Positions 33,442 through 42,943 are shown, counted from the stretch's first letter. The stretch: DNA of 64,000 nt from CAWCPR01 sp963797475 (GCA_963797475.1 CAWCPR010000003.1:124001-188000); one strand, 5' to 3'. The notes: generated from the letters alone by a model not told the origin. Translations and numbers: made by a program.

Positions 33442-34174
33442 ATGCAGCATTCGATAGAACGAAAACGTCTTAAAACATCAGGTTACAATCACACCCACTA
33501 TGAAAATCGTCGCAGGATCCTGCGCTTCCTGATCCAATCCATCGGCTTCACTCTGCTCGCGAAACTGGATAAGGTTGAGGGGCTCGAAAATGTGCCTGCC
33601 TATGGCCCTGCGATATTAATCGATTAACCACATTGCCTTTATCGACCCCATTGTAGTTTTACACGTTCTTCCAAGGAACATCGTCCCACTGGCTAAAATT
33701 GAAGTCTATAATTACCCAATCATCGGTATCTTCCCAAAGCTCTGGGGTGTGATTCCAGTGCGTAGAGATGAATTTGACCGCCGGGCTGTTCAGCAGGTGC
33801 TGGAAGTGCTGGGAGTAGGGGAAATCGTATTGGTGGCGCCAGAAGGGACGCGCGGCCCGCAACTACAACTAGGGAAAGAAGGCATTGCATATTTAGCCAG
33901 CCGCAGCGGCGCTCCGGTTATCCCCGTAGCCATTACAGGCACACGGGGTTTTCCAGCCCTGCGTTTCACTGCACCCTGGAAAGGACCGGGCGCTCATCTC
34001 ACGTTTGGACGACCTTTTCGTTATAAGGCGGTTTACCGGCACGCAGGTCGAGAAGACTTGCGCCGGATGACCGATGAAGCCATGTATATTTTAGCCAGTA
34101 TGCTGCCTCCTTCCCAACGCGGTGTGTACGCAGATCTCAGCCAGGCAACTGAGGAAACCCTGGATAGTTTGTAA
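33442..34174 (+). pseudogene. PlsC-type acyltransferase, copy 3, broken by a one-base insertion
   Basis: The first frame (33442-33627) ends at a TAA within ENVPAYGPAILID. Skipping G33622 puts the sequence in the second frame as I-N-H-I-A-F-I-D-P, which is exactly the H-x4-D motif I, followed by VRRDEFDRRAV, APEGTRG and the rest of the domain to 34174. The span of 733 nt minus one base gives 243 aa, matching copies 1 and 2. Motif III is the closest of the three to the consensus. So the lesion is a single inserted base at ~33622, real or a sequencing error. Confidence 0.8.
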
Positions 34175-34270
34175 GGTCGGCGGTTCAGAGATGCTGATAA
34201 AATTGGATGGACGGTAAATCCTTTAGTTGTAAGAGCATTCGGCGCTCATCCCATTCGGGCCGGAAAAAGT

Positions 34271-34286
34271 TGGCACGTTCCTTGCA
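34271..34286 (+). promoter_or_regulatory. Sigma-54-like promoter TGGCACG, N4, TTGCA
   Basis: TGGCACG (34271-34277) and TTGCA (34282-34286), separated by 4 nt, match the -24/-12 RpoN consensus perfectly. The expected start (~34297) falls 2 nt before the histidine kinase ATG at 34299. No rpoN or enhancer-binding activator is in the window, and no upstream inverted repeat was seen in the 97 nt back to the previous stop. Confidence 0.4.
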
Positions 34287-34298
34287 ACAGGCAATCTT

Positions 34299-37200
34299 AT
34301 GAAGATTTTCTTCACGCTGTTCTCGCCAAATCCAAAACTTGATTTCTCACTAGGACTGGTTGGATGGGCGGGTTGGTTAATGCTGGGCGTCCTCCTGGGG
34401 TTACTACTCTGGAATTGGAAAAGTTATATCAAGCCGTGGGAGAAAACCCAGCGCTGGTTATTCGTTCTCCTTCTTTTTCTCACCCCGATAACCGTTCTTT
34501 TCATTGGCTTCAAGCTGCCGCCAGGCTCTGCACTACCCCCGCCTCAAATCCCGGAAGATCCTACAGGCGCGGCGGTCATGATATTTTCAGCGTTGCCCTG
34601 GGTTCTAGCCGCAGGTTTTTTTGGACCGCTGCCTGCAGCCGGCATGGCTTTATTCTCAGGCCTTTTGAGGGCCTTATGGGACACCCACAGCCTTTTCACG
34701 CCACTGGAGATGGCATTGCTGGCGACATTGTTCAGCGTCGCCCTCAACCAGCGTTATCGCACGCCTCTTTTCAGATTACTCAGACATCCCCTTCCAGCAG
34801 CAGTTTTATTCGCGCTAATTTATCCGCTTTTCTCGCTCTTCGACACAATCCTCACCGCCCAAGGTCTGCTTGTCAACCGCCTGGATTATGCCCTGACACA
34901 TTTGGGGGGCGCCACATTGTCTATGGGGATCGAGCTTCTGGTTGCCAGCATCTTTGCAGAGGTAATCGCTATCGCCTTCCCTAGCGTGTGGGGGAAAAAC
35001 GAGTCTTTAAAGCCTTCTCCGCCCGAGAACAGCCTGCAAGCCCGCTTCCTGTACAGTATGTTCCCACTCGCCCTGACCTTGATCATCTCTCTCATGGTTG
35101 GCGATTGGCTTGTAGCAGGCAATGCCGCGCGGGATATGCTGCGCGAACGTATGGCTAACGCAGCCGAGATGGCGGCGAAGAGCCTCCCCTACTTTCTTGA
35201 AACTGGCCAGAGTCTTATTTCCGAACTGGCATCAAACCCACAGCTCGACAGCGCCAATCCGGCCCAGTTAGATAGTCTGCTATCCCAAGACTTTCACACG
35301 ATTCCCTTTTTCCGGCAGCTTTACATCCTGGATACCTCGGGAAGTATGCTTGCCAGTTACCCACCGGCTGACTATTTCCCCGCGCAAGCGCCTCCAGAAG
35401 AACAAGAAGGGTTCGATATTGCTCTAGATGGAATCCCGGTTCAAGCCTATGCGATTCCGCCAGAATCCGGTGAATCTTCCGCTCAGGTAACTTTCATCGC
35501 AACGATAACGAACACGCTGGGAAATGTCGACCGCATCCTGATCGGGCACAGTGATCTTGCCAACAATCCCTTTTCGCAATCCGTAATAACCAGCATCAAC
35601 ACACTTTCATCGGTGGGCGGCGAAGGGCTTCTGATCGACGAGAATAACCGCGTGATCTATCACACGGATCCGAAGATGGTGATGTCGCCGTATACCAGCC
35701 GGACGCCGACCGAAGCCATATTCTACGACGGCACGGCTCCCGATGGAACCCGCCGCCTGGTATATTACCAGCCAGTTGTGGGCCACCCGTGGGCTGTCGT
35801 TTTGACCGTCCCTGCCAGCTTTACCCAGCAGCTTGCCATAAACATCGCCGCGCCGTTGCTGGCGATGATCGTATTTTTATCCTTGGTGGCGACGGTCGTT
35901 CTAAGCTGGGTTCTGCGGGCGGTCACCGGATCGTTACAAAACCTTTCTCTCGAAGCAGGACGCATCGCCCAAGGACAGCTCGACCATCCACTTGCGGTAG
36001 ATGGCGAAGACGAAGTAGGCAGACTGCGGCGCTCATTCGAACAGATGCGCATCAGTCTCAAAGAGCGCCTGGATGAACTAAACCGCTTGCTGGTAGTCAG
36101 CCAAGGTGTCGCCTCCAGCCTGGACATGGGCGAGGCGGTAAAGCCTATCCTGGAAGCTGCTTTAGCAACAGGCGCCAGTGCGGCGCGTGTGGTGCTGACT
36201 CCAGCCATCATGCCAGATCTGGACAGTGATGCACCCACTCCAACCAGTTTTGGAATCGGTCCAGCCCGGGAGCTTTACAGCGATCTGGATGAACAGGTGC
36301 TCAACCTGACCCGCCAACAGGACCGCCTGATCTTGACCAATCCATCCCGCCCGAGATTGCTCAGTTTCACCCCAGGCTCACCGCGCCCCGAAGCTCTGCT
36401 GGCAGTCGCTCTAAGACACGAGAATACCTATTATGGGACACTATGGGTCGTTTACGATCGCGCCCACATGTTCATCGAAGAAGAAGTACGCTTCCTGGCA
36501 ACCCTGGCAGGCCAGGCAGCGTTAGCGGCAGCAAACTCCCGCTTGTTCTTGAACGCTGAAATCGGCCGGCAGCGCCTTGCCGCAATCCTGGCGTCCACCC
36601 CTGACCCGGTGCTGGTCACCGACCAGCACGACCGCTTGTTACTGGCAAACCCCGCTGCCTGGCAAGTTCTTGGGTTAGGCATGGATTCGGACGACGGAAA
36701 GCCCATCGATCGGGTGATTTCGGAAAAAGAGCTGACGAGACTTCTGCGCTCTTCCACAGCGGAGAAGCAGTCCATTGAAGTACCACTCCCGAATGGCCGA
36801 ACTTATTTGGCGACTGCCACATCGGTTCTTGCAGAGGGCCAACGCGTTGGGCGTATCTGCGTGCTGCGGGATGTGACATACTTCAAAGAACTGGACGCCT
36901 TGAAATCGGACTTTGTTTCCACGGTGAGCCACGATCTGCGCTCTCCGCTCACTCTGATGCGCGGCTACGCAACCATGCTGGAAATGGTTGGCGAGTTGAA
37001 CGAACAACAGACCAACTACGTGCGTAAAATCGTCTCGGGAGTCGAGAGTATGTCGCGCCTGGTGAACAATTTGCTCGACCTGGGCAGGATCGAGGCGGGC
37101 ATCGATTTGCAGCTTGAAATGGTTCTGGTGCGGGATATCGTTGAAAAAGTCGTAAGCGCACTCCAACTGCAAGCTACACAGAAACGAATTCAACTGAACA

Positions 37201-37616
37201 TCGACATCCCCCAACAGACTGTCCCGCTCATTGAAGCAGACCAGGCTTTGCTTCAACAAGCGCTTCACAATCTGGTGGAAAATGCGATCAAATACACACG
37301 TGCAGAAGGCAAAGTAACCATTGGAGCCAAAGCCCGCCAGGATCGAATGGTTTTCGATGTTACAGATAATGGGATCGGCGTTTCACCCATGGACCAGCCG
37401 CGCCTCTTTGAGAAATTCTACCGGGGAGCGCAGCAGGGCTCTAAGGATCAACAAGGAACTGGCCTGGGTCTTGCGATTGTTAAGTCCATTGTTGAACGGC
37501 ATAAAGGCCAGGTTTGGGTGGAAAGCCAGCTTGGAAAGGGCAGCACTTTCTTTGTCTCTCTGCCCATTCGCCAGCCGAAGCGTGTGAATGAAAGCGCGGT
37601 GATCAAAAAACATTAA
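34299..37616 (+). CDS. Membrane sensor histidine kinase (sensor-HAMP-GAF-PAS-HisKA-HATPase)
   Basis: An 1105-aa histidine kinase. Residues 1-270: about seven membrane helices. About 275-505: extracytoplasmic Cache-like sensor. About 515-535: membrane helix. 537-588: HAMP. ~595-750: GAF. ~757-865: PAS. HisKA: phosphoacceptor His878 in VSHDLRSPLTLMRG. HATPase from ~982: N box LVENAIKY, G1 DVTDNGIGV, G2 GTGLGLAIVKS. It senses an unknown extracellular signal and phosphorylates a response regulator not found here, so it is an orphan. A sigma-54-like site directly precedes it. The gene is single, with a 124-nt gap before and a promoter region for rpoC after. Confidence 0.93.
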   Translation: MKIFFTLFSPNPKLDFSLGLVGWAGWLMLGVLLGLLLWNWKSYIKPWEKTQRWLFVLLLFLTPITVLFIGFKLPPGSALPPPQIPEDPTGAAVMIFSALPWVLAAGFFGPLPAAGMALFSGLLRALWDTHSLFTPLEMALLATLFSVALNQRYRTPLFRLLRHPLPAAVLFALIYPLFSLFDTILTAQGLLVNRLDYALTHLGGATLSMGIELLVASIFAEVIAIAFPSVWGKNESLKPSPPENSLQARFLYSMFPLALTLIISLMVGDWLVAGNAARDMLRERMANAAEMAAKSLPYFLETGQSLISELASNPQLDSANPAQLDSLLSQDFHTIPFFRQLYILDTSGSMLASYPPADYFPAQAPPEEQEGFDIALDGIPVQAYAIPPESGESSAQVTFIATITNTLGNVDRILIGHSDLANNPFSQSVITSINTLSSVGGEGLLIDENNRVIYHTDPKMVMSPYTSRTPTEAIFYDGTAPDGTRRLVYYQPVVGHPWAVVLTVPASFTQQLAINIAAPLLAMIVFLSLVATVVLSWVLRAVTGSLQNLSLEAGRIAQGQLDHPLAVDGEDEVGRLRRSFEQMRISLKERLDELNRLLVVSQGVASSLDMGEAVKPILEAALATGASAARVVLTPAIMPDLDSDAPTPTSFGIGPARELYSDLDEQVLNLTRQQDRLILTNPSRPRLLSFTPGSPRPEALLAVALRHENTYYGTLWVVYDRAHMFIEEEVRFLATLAGQAALAAANSRLFLNAEIGRQRLAAILASTPDPVLVTDQHDRLLLANPAAWQVLGLGMDSDDGKPIDRVISEKELTRLLRSSTAEKQSIEVPLPNGRTYLATATSVLAEGQRVGRICVLRDVTYFKELDALKSDFVSTVSHDLRSPLTLMRGYATMLEMVGELNEQQTNYVRKIVSGVESMSRLVNNLLDLGRIEAGIDLQLEMVLVRDIVEKVVSALQLQATQKRIQLNIDIPQQTVPLIEADQALLQQALHNLVENAIKYTRAEGKVTIGAKARQDRMVFDVTDNGIGVSPMDQPRLFEKFYRGAQQGSKDQQGTGLGLAIVKSIVERHKGQVWVESQLGKGSTFFVSLPIRQPKRVNESAVIKKH

Positions 37617-37653
37617 TAGTTTATATAAATTTGCCAGAATTGCCGCCAGGGGC

Positions 37654-37682
37654 TTGCCTAACTGGACATCTCTTGTTATAAT
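37654..37682 (+). promoter_or_regulatory. rpoC promoter TTGCCT, N17, TATAAT
   Basis: -35 TTGCCT at 37654-37659 and a perfect -10 TATAAT at 37677-37682 with 17-nt spacing, the strongest sigma-70-type site upstream of rpoC. It implies a start near 37689 and a ~220-nt leader. Confidence 0.75.
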
Positions 37683-37688
37683 TTGCGC

Positions 37689-37911
37689 ATTGTAATCTCA
37701 AAATCGGAGCTTTCGCGGTGAGCGCTTGAGGAGAAATCTCATGCGCTTGCCTTTGTTTGTCTTATAGTCAATAGATTAGTATTGTTTTCCACTCCCCAAC
37801 TCTTCTTCGGATTGAGCACACGGTTAGTTAATAATAGATCAGCAGCGACTCGCTGCTGCGATAGGGTAAATTTGTCTGGTAACTTTTTGAACCAGCGTTA
37901 GGAGGCATTAA
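37689..37911 (+). promoter_or_regulatory. Structured 5' leader of rpoC
   Basis: About 220 nt between the predicted transcript start and the rpoC GTG. It contains a hairpin (AGCGC 37721-37725 and GAG 37728-37730, pairing with CTC 37738-37740 and GCGCT 37743-37747), which covers the start of a short ORF; a second hairpin CAGCAGCG (37840-37847) with CGCTGCTG (37851-37858) around a 3-nt loop; and a weak CTGGT/ACCAG repeat (37876-37880, 37891-37895). No T-run follows the hairpins, so a classical terminator is not visible. I do not recognise a known riboswitch. Confidence 0.5.
37741..37767 (+). CDS. Possible 8-codon leader peptide ahead of rpoC
   Basis: ATG-CGC-TTG-CCT-TTG-TTT-GTC-TTA-TAG encodes M-R-L-P-L-F-V-L. 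The ribosome-binding site GAGGAG (37728-37733) is 7 nt upstream and is itself inside the first leader hairpin. A good site and immediate stop make it a candidate regulatory uORF; translation could open or close the leader structure. Chance occurrence is not excluded. Confidence 0.35.
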   Translation: MRLPLFVL

Positions 37912-40900
37912 GTGGAAACTAAAGGTTTGACTGCATTACGCATCAGCCTGGCTTCGCCAGAGACAATCCGCAGTTGGTCTTATGGTGAAGTTCTCAAGCC
38001 TGAGACGATCAATTATCGCCGGTTACGCCCTGAAAAAGACGGCCTGTTTTGCGAGGCGATCTTTGGTCCTACGCGCGATTGGCAATGTTACTGCGGGAAG
38101 TATAAGAATATTCGCTACAAAGGAATAATTTGCGACAAGTGCGGCGTGGAAGTCACGCGTTCATCGGTGCGCCGCGAACGCATGGGCCACATCGAGCTTT
38201 CCGCGCCTGTAGCCCACGTTTGGTACACCCGCAGAATTCCCTCTTATTTAGGGTTGCTGCTGGATATTTCTCGTCGCAATTTGGACCGGGTGCTTTACTT
38301 TGCCCAATATGTGGTGACCTATGTTGATGAAGACGCCCGCCAGAAGGCTTTAAAACGGCTGGAAGAGCGGATCACTCTAACCGAACGCGAACAGGCGACA
38401 AAGATCAATGCCAAAATTGCAGAAGTCAAAGCGGGGCGTGATCGCAATTTAAATGAACTTCAACAGCGCAAGGCCTTCACCGAACAGCGCTTTGACGAGA
38501 TGGTCGCGGTTGAATTGGACCCAATCATCAAAGCTGGCCAGCGGACTGAGACCCTGTTGCGAGAGCAATTGGGCGAAGTGACTCGCACGCCCATCCACTT
38601 CCCCGACACTGACATTGTATTGGTTGAAGCCGGCGAAACAATCGCCAACTCGCACCTCAGTAAGGTACAGCGAGTTGTAAAAGAACGCCTGGAAGAATTA
38701 GAAAGTGAATTACAAGACCAGCGCCAACGTGAGCTCGAACAAAATCGCCTGGAAATCGATCGAGTGCGAGCTGAAGCGGATCTCGGCATGGAGGACTTAC
38801 GCAACCAGCTCGACGACCAATCTTCAGCCGTGCGGGATGAGAATTCCCGCCTGCGGGATGAGCTGCTTGAGCTACGCCCTCTGACCTTCATGGGAGAATC
38901 ACGCTTTCGTGAGCTAAAGTCCCGTTGGGGTCAGGTATTCCGGGCGGACATGGGTGCAGAGGCTTTTTATGATATCTTGCGCCGATTGGACCTGGACAAG
39001 CTGGCAGAAGAGCTCTGGCATGAAGTGCGGACTTCACGCAGCAAGCAAAAACGAAAGAAAGCCACGAAACGTTTGAAGGTAGTTGAAGCCTTCCGGCGAT
39101 CCGGCAACCGGCCGGAATGGATGGTTCTCACCGTTCTTCCGGTAATTCCGCCTGACCTGCGCCCGATGGTACAACTGGACGGCGGTCGCTTTGCCACCTC
39201 CGACTTGAACGACCTGTACCGGCGGGTGATCAACCGCAACAACCGCCTCAAGCGGCTGTTGGAGTTGGGCGCCCCAGACGTCATCGTTCGAAATGAAAAG
39301 CGCATGCTTCAAGAAGCGGTCGATTCATTGATCGATAATTCACAGCGCGGCAAGGCGCTCTCGCGGCGCGGCCGGCGTGAGCTGAAATCTTTAAGCGATA
39401 TGCTAAAGGGCAAGAAAGGTCGCTTCCGCCGAAATCTGTTAGGCAAGCGTGTAGATTATTCCGGGCGATCTGTTATCGTGGTGGGTCCGAAATTAAAGCT
39501 TTACCAGTGTGGACTACCGAAGGCTATGGCGTTGGAGCTTTACCGGCCCTTCGTGATTTCGCGATTGGTGAGTCACAATTATGCTGCTAACGTAAAAGGC
39601 GCCAAGCGCTTCATCGAACGCAACCGCCCGGAGGTCTGGGAGGTGCTGGAGGAAGTTATCCGCGAACGTCCTGTGCTGCTCAACCGTGCGCCTACATTGC
39701 ACCGCCTTGGCATCCAGGCGTTTGAGCCCATCCTGATCGAGGGGAGCGCGATCCAACTGCACCCGCTCGTAACCACAGCCTTCAATGCTGACTTCGACGG
39801 AGACCAAATGGCTGTGCACGTGCCTTTGGCGCAAAAAGCCGTTTGGGAAGCGCGCCAGTTGATGCTTTCATCCAAAAACCTGCTCAAGCCAGCCGATGGC
39901 GAGCCAATCATTAGCCCCTCGAAAGATATGGTTCTGGGTGTCTATTACCTGACCAAAGGAGACGAACTGAGCCATAGAGGCGACGGTCGTGCTTTTGCAG
40001 ATATGGATGAAGTCGAGATCGCCTATTCTATGGACCAGGTGGAAATTCACTCCAAAATTCGACTTTTAGGCAAAACCTGGTATGACGAACAAAATAATCG
40101 CCTGGCGGAACCGGTAAATCGCCTCATCAATACGACGGTCGGACGGGTGATCTTCAATCGTATTCTGCCAGAACAGATCCAATTTGTAAACTGGAGCCTG
40201 GACAAAGGCGGCTTGAAGGACCTGGTGGCCGAACTGTACGAGATTTGCGGTGAAGAAAGCACACCGGACATCGCCGATGCGATTAAAGATATCGGATTTA
40301 AATATGCAACCCGTTCAGGCTATTCCCTGGCGGTTTCGGACATCACCGTGCCCGAATCGAAGCCGGAAATCATCAACCAGGCGCTTCAAGACGCCGAAGC
40401 TGTGACGCGCGACTTCCGCCGCGGTCTGCTGACCGAGCAAGAGCAGAACGAGCGCGTGATCGAGATCTGGCAACGGACGACCACCCTGGTGGCTGACGCA
40501 GTGAAGTCAGCCATGGATCCGAATGGAAACCTGGCCGCACAGGCAATTTCCGGCGCTACCAAAGGTGGATTTGGCCCAATTTCTCAGTTGGCAGGGATGC
40601 GCGGGTTGATGGCTGATCCTTCCGGTCGCATCATCCCGCTGCCGATTCGCTCGAATTTCCGTGAAGGGCTGAACGCCCTGGAATATTTCATCTCGACGCA
40701 CGGCGCTCGCAAGGGCCTTGCAGATACTGCCCTGCGTACAGCAGACGCCGGCTATCTAACCCGCCGCCTGGTCGATGTAGCCCAGGATGTGATCATCAAT
40801 GAAGACGACTGCGAAACCACGAACGGCGTTTGGATCCGCAGGTCCGACGACGTCGCTGGGCAATCAATAAGCAGCCGCCTGTACGGCCGCCTGGTCGCCG

Positions 40901-42219
40901 AGAACGTGATCGATCCGCAAACGGGTGAGATCCTTGCAGAGCGCGACCAGACGCTGACCCACGACAGGGTCCGGCGCATTGCTAACTCAACCGTGCAAGA
41001 GATTAAAGTCCGCTCGCCATTCACCTGTGAGCTGACCCACGGCATCTGCACCAAATGCTATGGCCTGGACCTGGGCCGCGGCAAGATGGTAGAAGTCGGT
41101 TCGGCGGTTGGGATCGTGGCTGCACAGTCCATCGGCGAGCCAGGCACACAGCTCACCCTGCGAACTTTTCATACCGGCGGCGTGGCAGCCGGCGGCGATA
41201 TCACAACCGGCTTACCCCGTGTGGAAGAGCTGTTCGAAGCCAGAAAGACCCCGAAAGGCGAAGCCGTCGTCACCGAGATCGGTGGGACCGTGCATGTGAC
41301 TCAATCTGATCGCTACAGCGACCTGCGCATTGCCCAGGTCGAGCATAGCGAAATGATTCAGGATGAATATGATTTGCCCGAGGGTTGGACGATTGCTGTT
41401 ACTGAGGAAGCCGAAATAGGCCAGGGGGATGTCCTGGCCTATTTGGGTGAAGAGGCAACCGTGACGGCTCAAAACGGTGGGCGAGTGCGCATCGATGCCG
41501 GGCAGAATGGGAACGCGGATAAAGTCGTCGTTTCTTACGAGATTCGCCAGGAGGCGGAATACGAGATCCCCAGCACATCCCGGCTGCTCGTTCGAGAGGG
41601 CGACCATGTCGAAGCCGGTCAACCGCTGACCGAAGGATCGCTCAACCCGCACCGTATCCTGCGCATCCAGGGTCGTGAAGCCTGCCAGATGTACCTGCTT
41701 TCCGAGGTGCAGAAGGTTTACCGCTCACAGGGGCAGAATATCAACGACAAACACTTTGAGGTCATCGTCCGCAAGATGATGTCCAAGGTGACGGTCACCC
41801 GTCCAGGCGACACCAACTACCTGCCCGGCGACCTGGTGGATTTCCTCGAGCTGAAGCAAGTCAACGACCAAATCCTAACTCAAGGCAAGCGGCCGGCGAA
41901 GTTCATGGATGTTCTGCTTGGGATTACCAAGGCTTCCTTAAGCACCGATTCCTTCCTGTCCGCGTCCTCTTTCCAGCACACGATCAAAGTGCTCGCCGGA
42001 GCCGCGATTGCGTCCACCGAAGACCCATTGTTTGGCTTGAAGGAAAACGTGATCATCGGGAAGCTTATCCCGGCCGGAACAGGCTTCGTGCGTGGCCGAT
42101 TTGCCGAAGAGGATGACGGATCTCACATCATGGAGAGCGTTTCGCATAACGGCGGGGATATGACCTCTGAAGAGGATGAAGAAGACCTGTCTGACATCGA
42201 GCTCAGCCTGGCAGACTGA
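37912..42219 (+). CDS. rpoC: DNA-directed RNA polymerase subunit beta'
   Basis: A 1435-aa beta' subunit, catalytic half of RNA polymerase. Starts at GTG 37912 with TAGGAGG at 37899-37905. Zinc site 1 uses C59, C61, C74, C77. The metal-chelating NADFDGD motif is at 625-631 (Asp627, 629, 631). Residues ~140-330 are a charged coiled-coil insert not present in the E. coli protein, followed by MGAEAFYDILRRLDL; similar inserts exist in other non-proteobacterial beta' subunits. The trigger-loop and clamp segments (HTGGVAAGGDITTGLPRVEE) are intact. The C-terminus is acidic. No rpoB is upstream, unlike the usual rpoBC operon. A terminator follows. Confidence 0.98.
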   Translation: METKGLTALRISLASPETIRSWSYGEVLKPETINYRRLRPEKDGLFCEAIFGPTRDWQCYCGKYKNIRYKGIICDKCGVEVTRSSVRRERMGHIELSAPVAHVWYTRRIPSYLGLLLDISRRNLDRVLYFAQYVVTYVDEDARQKALKRLEERITLTEREQATKINAKIAEVKAGRDRNLNELQQRKAFTEQRFDEMVAVELDPIIKAGQRTETLLREQLGEVTRTPIHFPDTDIVLVEAGETIANSHLSKVQRVVKERLEELESELQDQRQRELEQNRLEIDRVRAEADLGMEDLRNQLDDQSSAVRDENSRLRDELLELRPLTFMGESRFRELKSRWGQVFRADMGAEAFYDILRRLDLDKLAEELWHEVRTSRSKQKRKKATKRLKVVEAFRRSGNRPEWMVLTVLPVIPPDLRPMVQLDGGRFATSDLNDLYRRVINRNNRLKRLLELGAPDVIVRNEKRMLQEAVDSLIDNSQRGKALSRRGRRELKSLSDMLKGKKGRFRRNLLGKRVDYSGRSVIVVGPKLKLYQCGLPKAMALELYRPFVISRLVSHNYAANVKGAKRFIERNRPEVWEVLEEVIRERPVLLNRAPTLHRLGIQAFEPILIEGSAIQLHPLVTTAFNADFDGDQMAVHVPLAQKAVWEARQLMLSSKNLLKPADGEPIISPSKDMVLGVYYLTKGDELSHRGDGRAFADMDEVEIAYSMDQVEIHSKIRLLGKTWYDEQNNRLAEPVNRLINTTVGRVIFNRILPEQIQFVNWSLDKGGLKDLVAELYEICGEESTPDIADAIKDIGFKYATRSGYSLAVSDITVPESKPEIINQALQDAEAVTRDFRRGLLTEQEQNERVIEIWQRTTTLVADAVKSAMDPNGNLAAQAISGATKGGFGPISQLAGMRGLMADPSGRIIPLPIRSNFREGLNALEYFISTHGARKGLADTALRTADAGYLTRRLVDVAQDVIINEDDCETTNGVWIRRSDDVAGQSISSRLYGRLVAENVIDPQTGEILAERDQTLTHDRVRRIANSTVQEIKVRSPFTCELTHGICTKCYGLDLGRGKMVEVGSAVGIVAAQSIGEPGTQLTLRTFHTGGVAAGGDITTGLPRVEELFEARKTPKGEAVVTEIGGTVHVTQSDRYSDLRIAQVEHSEMIQDEYDLPEGWTIAVTEEAEIGQGDVLAYLGEEATVTAQNGGRVRIDAGQNGNADKVVVSYEIRQEAEYEIPSTSRLLVREGDHVEAGQPLTEGSLNPHRILRIQGREACQMYLLSEVQKVYRSQGQNINDKHFEVIVRKMMSKVTVTRPGDTNYLPGDLVDFLELKQVNDQILTQGKRPAKFMDVLLGITKASLSTDSFLSASSFQHTIKVLAGAAIASTEDPLFGLKENVIIGKLIPAGTGFVRGRFAEEDDGSHIMESVSHNGGDMTSEEDEEDLSDIELSLAD

Positions 42220-42282
42220 TGCCGGGTAGAGAGCAGTCCCTTTCTATCCAACACCCATCCTTGGGTGTATAAGAAACGAATA

Positions 42283-42321
42283 GAAACCGGGTTTTTCAGG
42301 AAAACCCGGTTTCTTTTTTTT
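42283..42321 (+). terminator. Rho-independent terminator of rpoC
   Basis: A perfect 13-bp stem (42283-42295 with 42301-42313) around a 5-nt loop is followed by eight T. A smaller hairpin ACACCCA/TGGGTGT (42251-42257, 42262-42268) precedes it. As rpoC and the GNAT gene converge, it may also stop the opposite transcript. Confidence 0.93.
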
Positions 42322-42343
42322 AGCCTAATGAAACGGTCTTGAA

Positions 42344-42943
42344 TTATCCGGGAGAGAATTCAGCCAACCTGTGTTCCAGGCTGGACTTGACAGCCGGCCA
42401 TTCCTCGTCCAGGATGCTATAAAAGACAGAGAAGCGCCGGTATCCGTCTGGAAGGATCATATGGTTGCGCAAAACGCCCTCTCGAACCGCCCCCAGGCGC
42501 TCGATCGCATGTTGGGAATGGATGTTGCGCAGATCGGTCTTAAGCTGGACCCGTACACAACCTAAAACCTCGAATGCGTGCTTGAAAAGAAGATACTTAC
42601 ATTCAGGGTTAACAGCGCTGCCCCAATAAGGCCTGCCATACCATGTCCCGCCGACTTCCAGCGCCCGGTCGGTAGAGCGAATTTCCAGGAAACGCGTCGC
42701 GCCGATCACCCGTTCATCCGCCAAATGGAAAACAGCAAAGGGAAGATCGGTGCCTTGAGCCTGGAGGCGGAGCAGATTTTCAACCCAGGCCTGCATCTGG
42801 GGTGGCGAATTGACAAACCCATAGCGCATATACCGCCAAATCGCTTCGTCCTTCCCGGCTTGGGCCAAGTCGGAAATATGGTCTTCAGACAGCGGTTCCA
42901 GACGGACGAAGCGGCCTGTTAGTATTATTGGACGGATATCCAT
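42344..42943 (-). CDS. GNAT acetyltransferase (RimJ/RimL-like)
   Basis: A 199-aa GNAT protein of the Acetyltransf_3 type. Strand-helix pattern with RFVRLEPLSEDH, ERVIGATRFLEIR, and the acetyl-CoA region GTWYGRPYWGSAVNPECKYL, then RNIHSQHAIERLGAVREGVL, characteristic of this branch. Members acetylate N-termini, ribosomal proteins or small amines; the acceptor is unknown here. A single gene convergent with rpoC and divergent from gyrA, with a 229-nt gap to gyrA. Confidence 0.87.
   Translation of the reverse strand: MDIRPIILTGRFVRLEPLSEDHISDLAQAGKDEAIWRYMRYGFVNSPPQMQAWVENLLRLQAQGTDLPFAVFHLADERVIGATRFLEIRSTDRALEVGGTWYGRPYWGSAVNPECKYLLFKHAFEVLGCVRVQLKTDLRNIHSQHAIERLGAVREGVLRNHMILPDGYRRFSVFYSILDEEWPAVKSSLEHRLAEFSPG

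Noticed and set aside
37840..37858. Leader hairpin CAGCAGCG/CGCTGCTG as an intrinsic terminator
   Set aside because: It is followed by CGATAGGG, with no U-tract, so it is reported only as leader structure.
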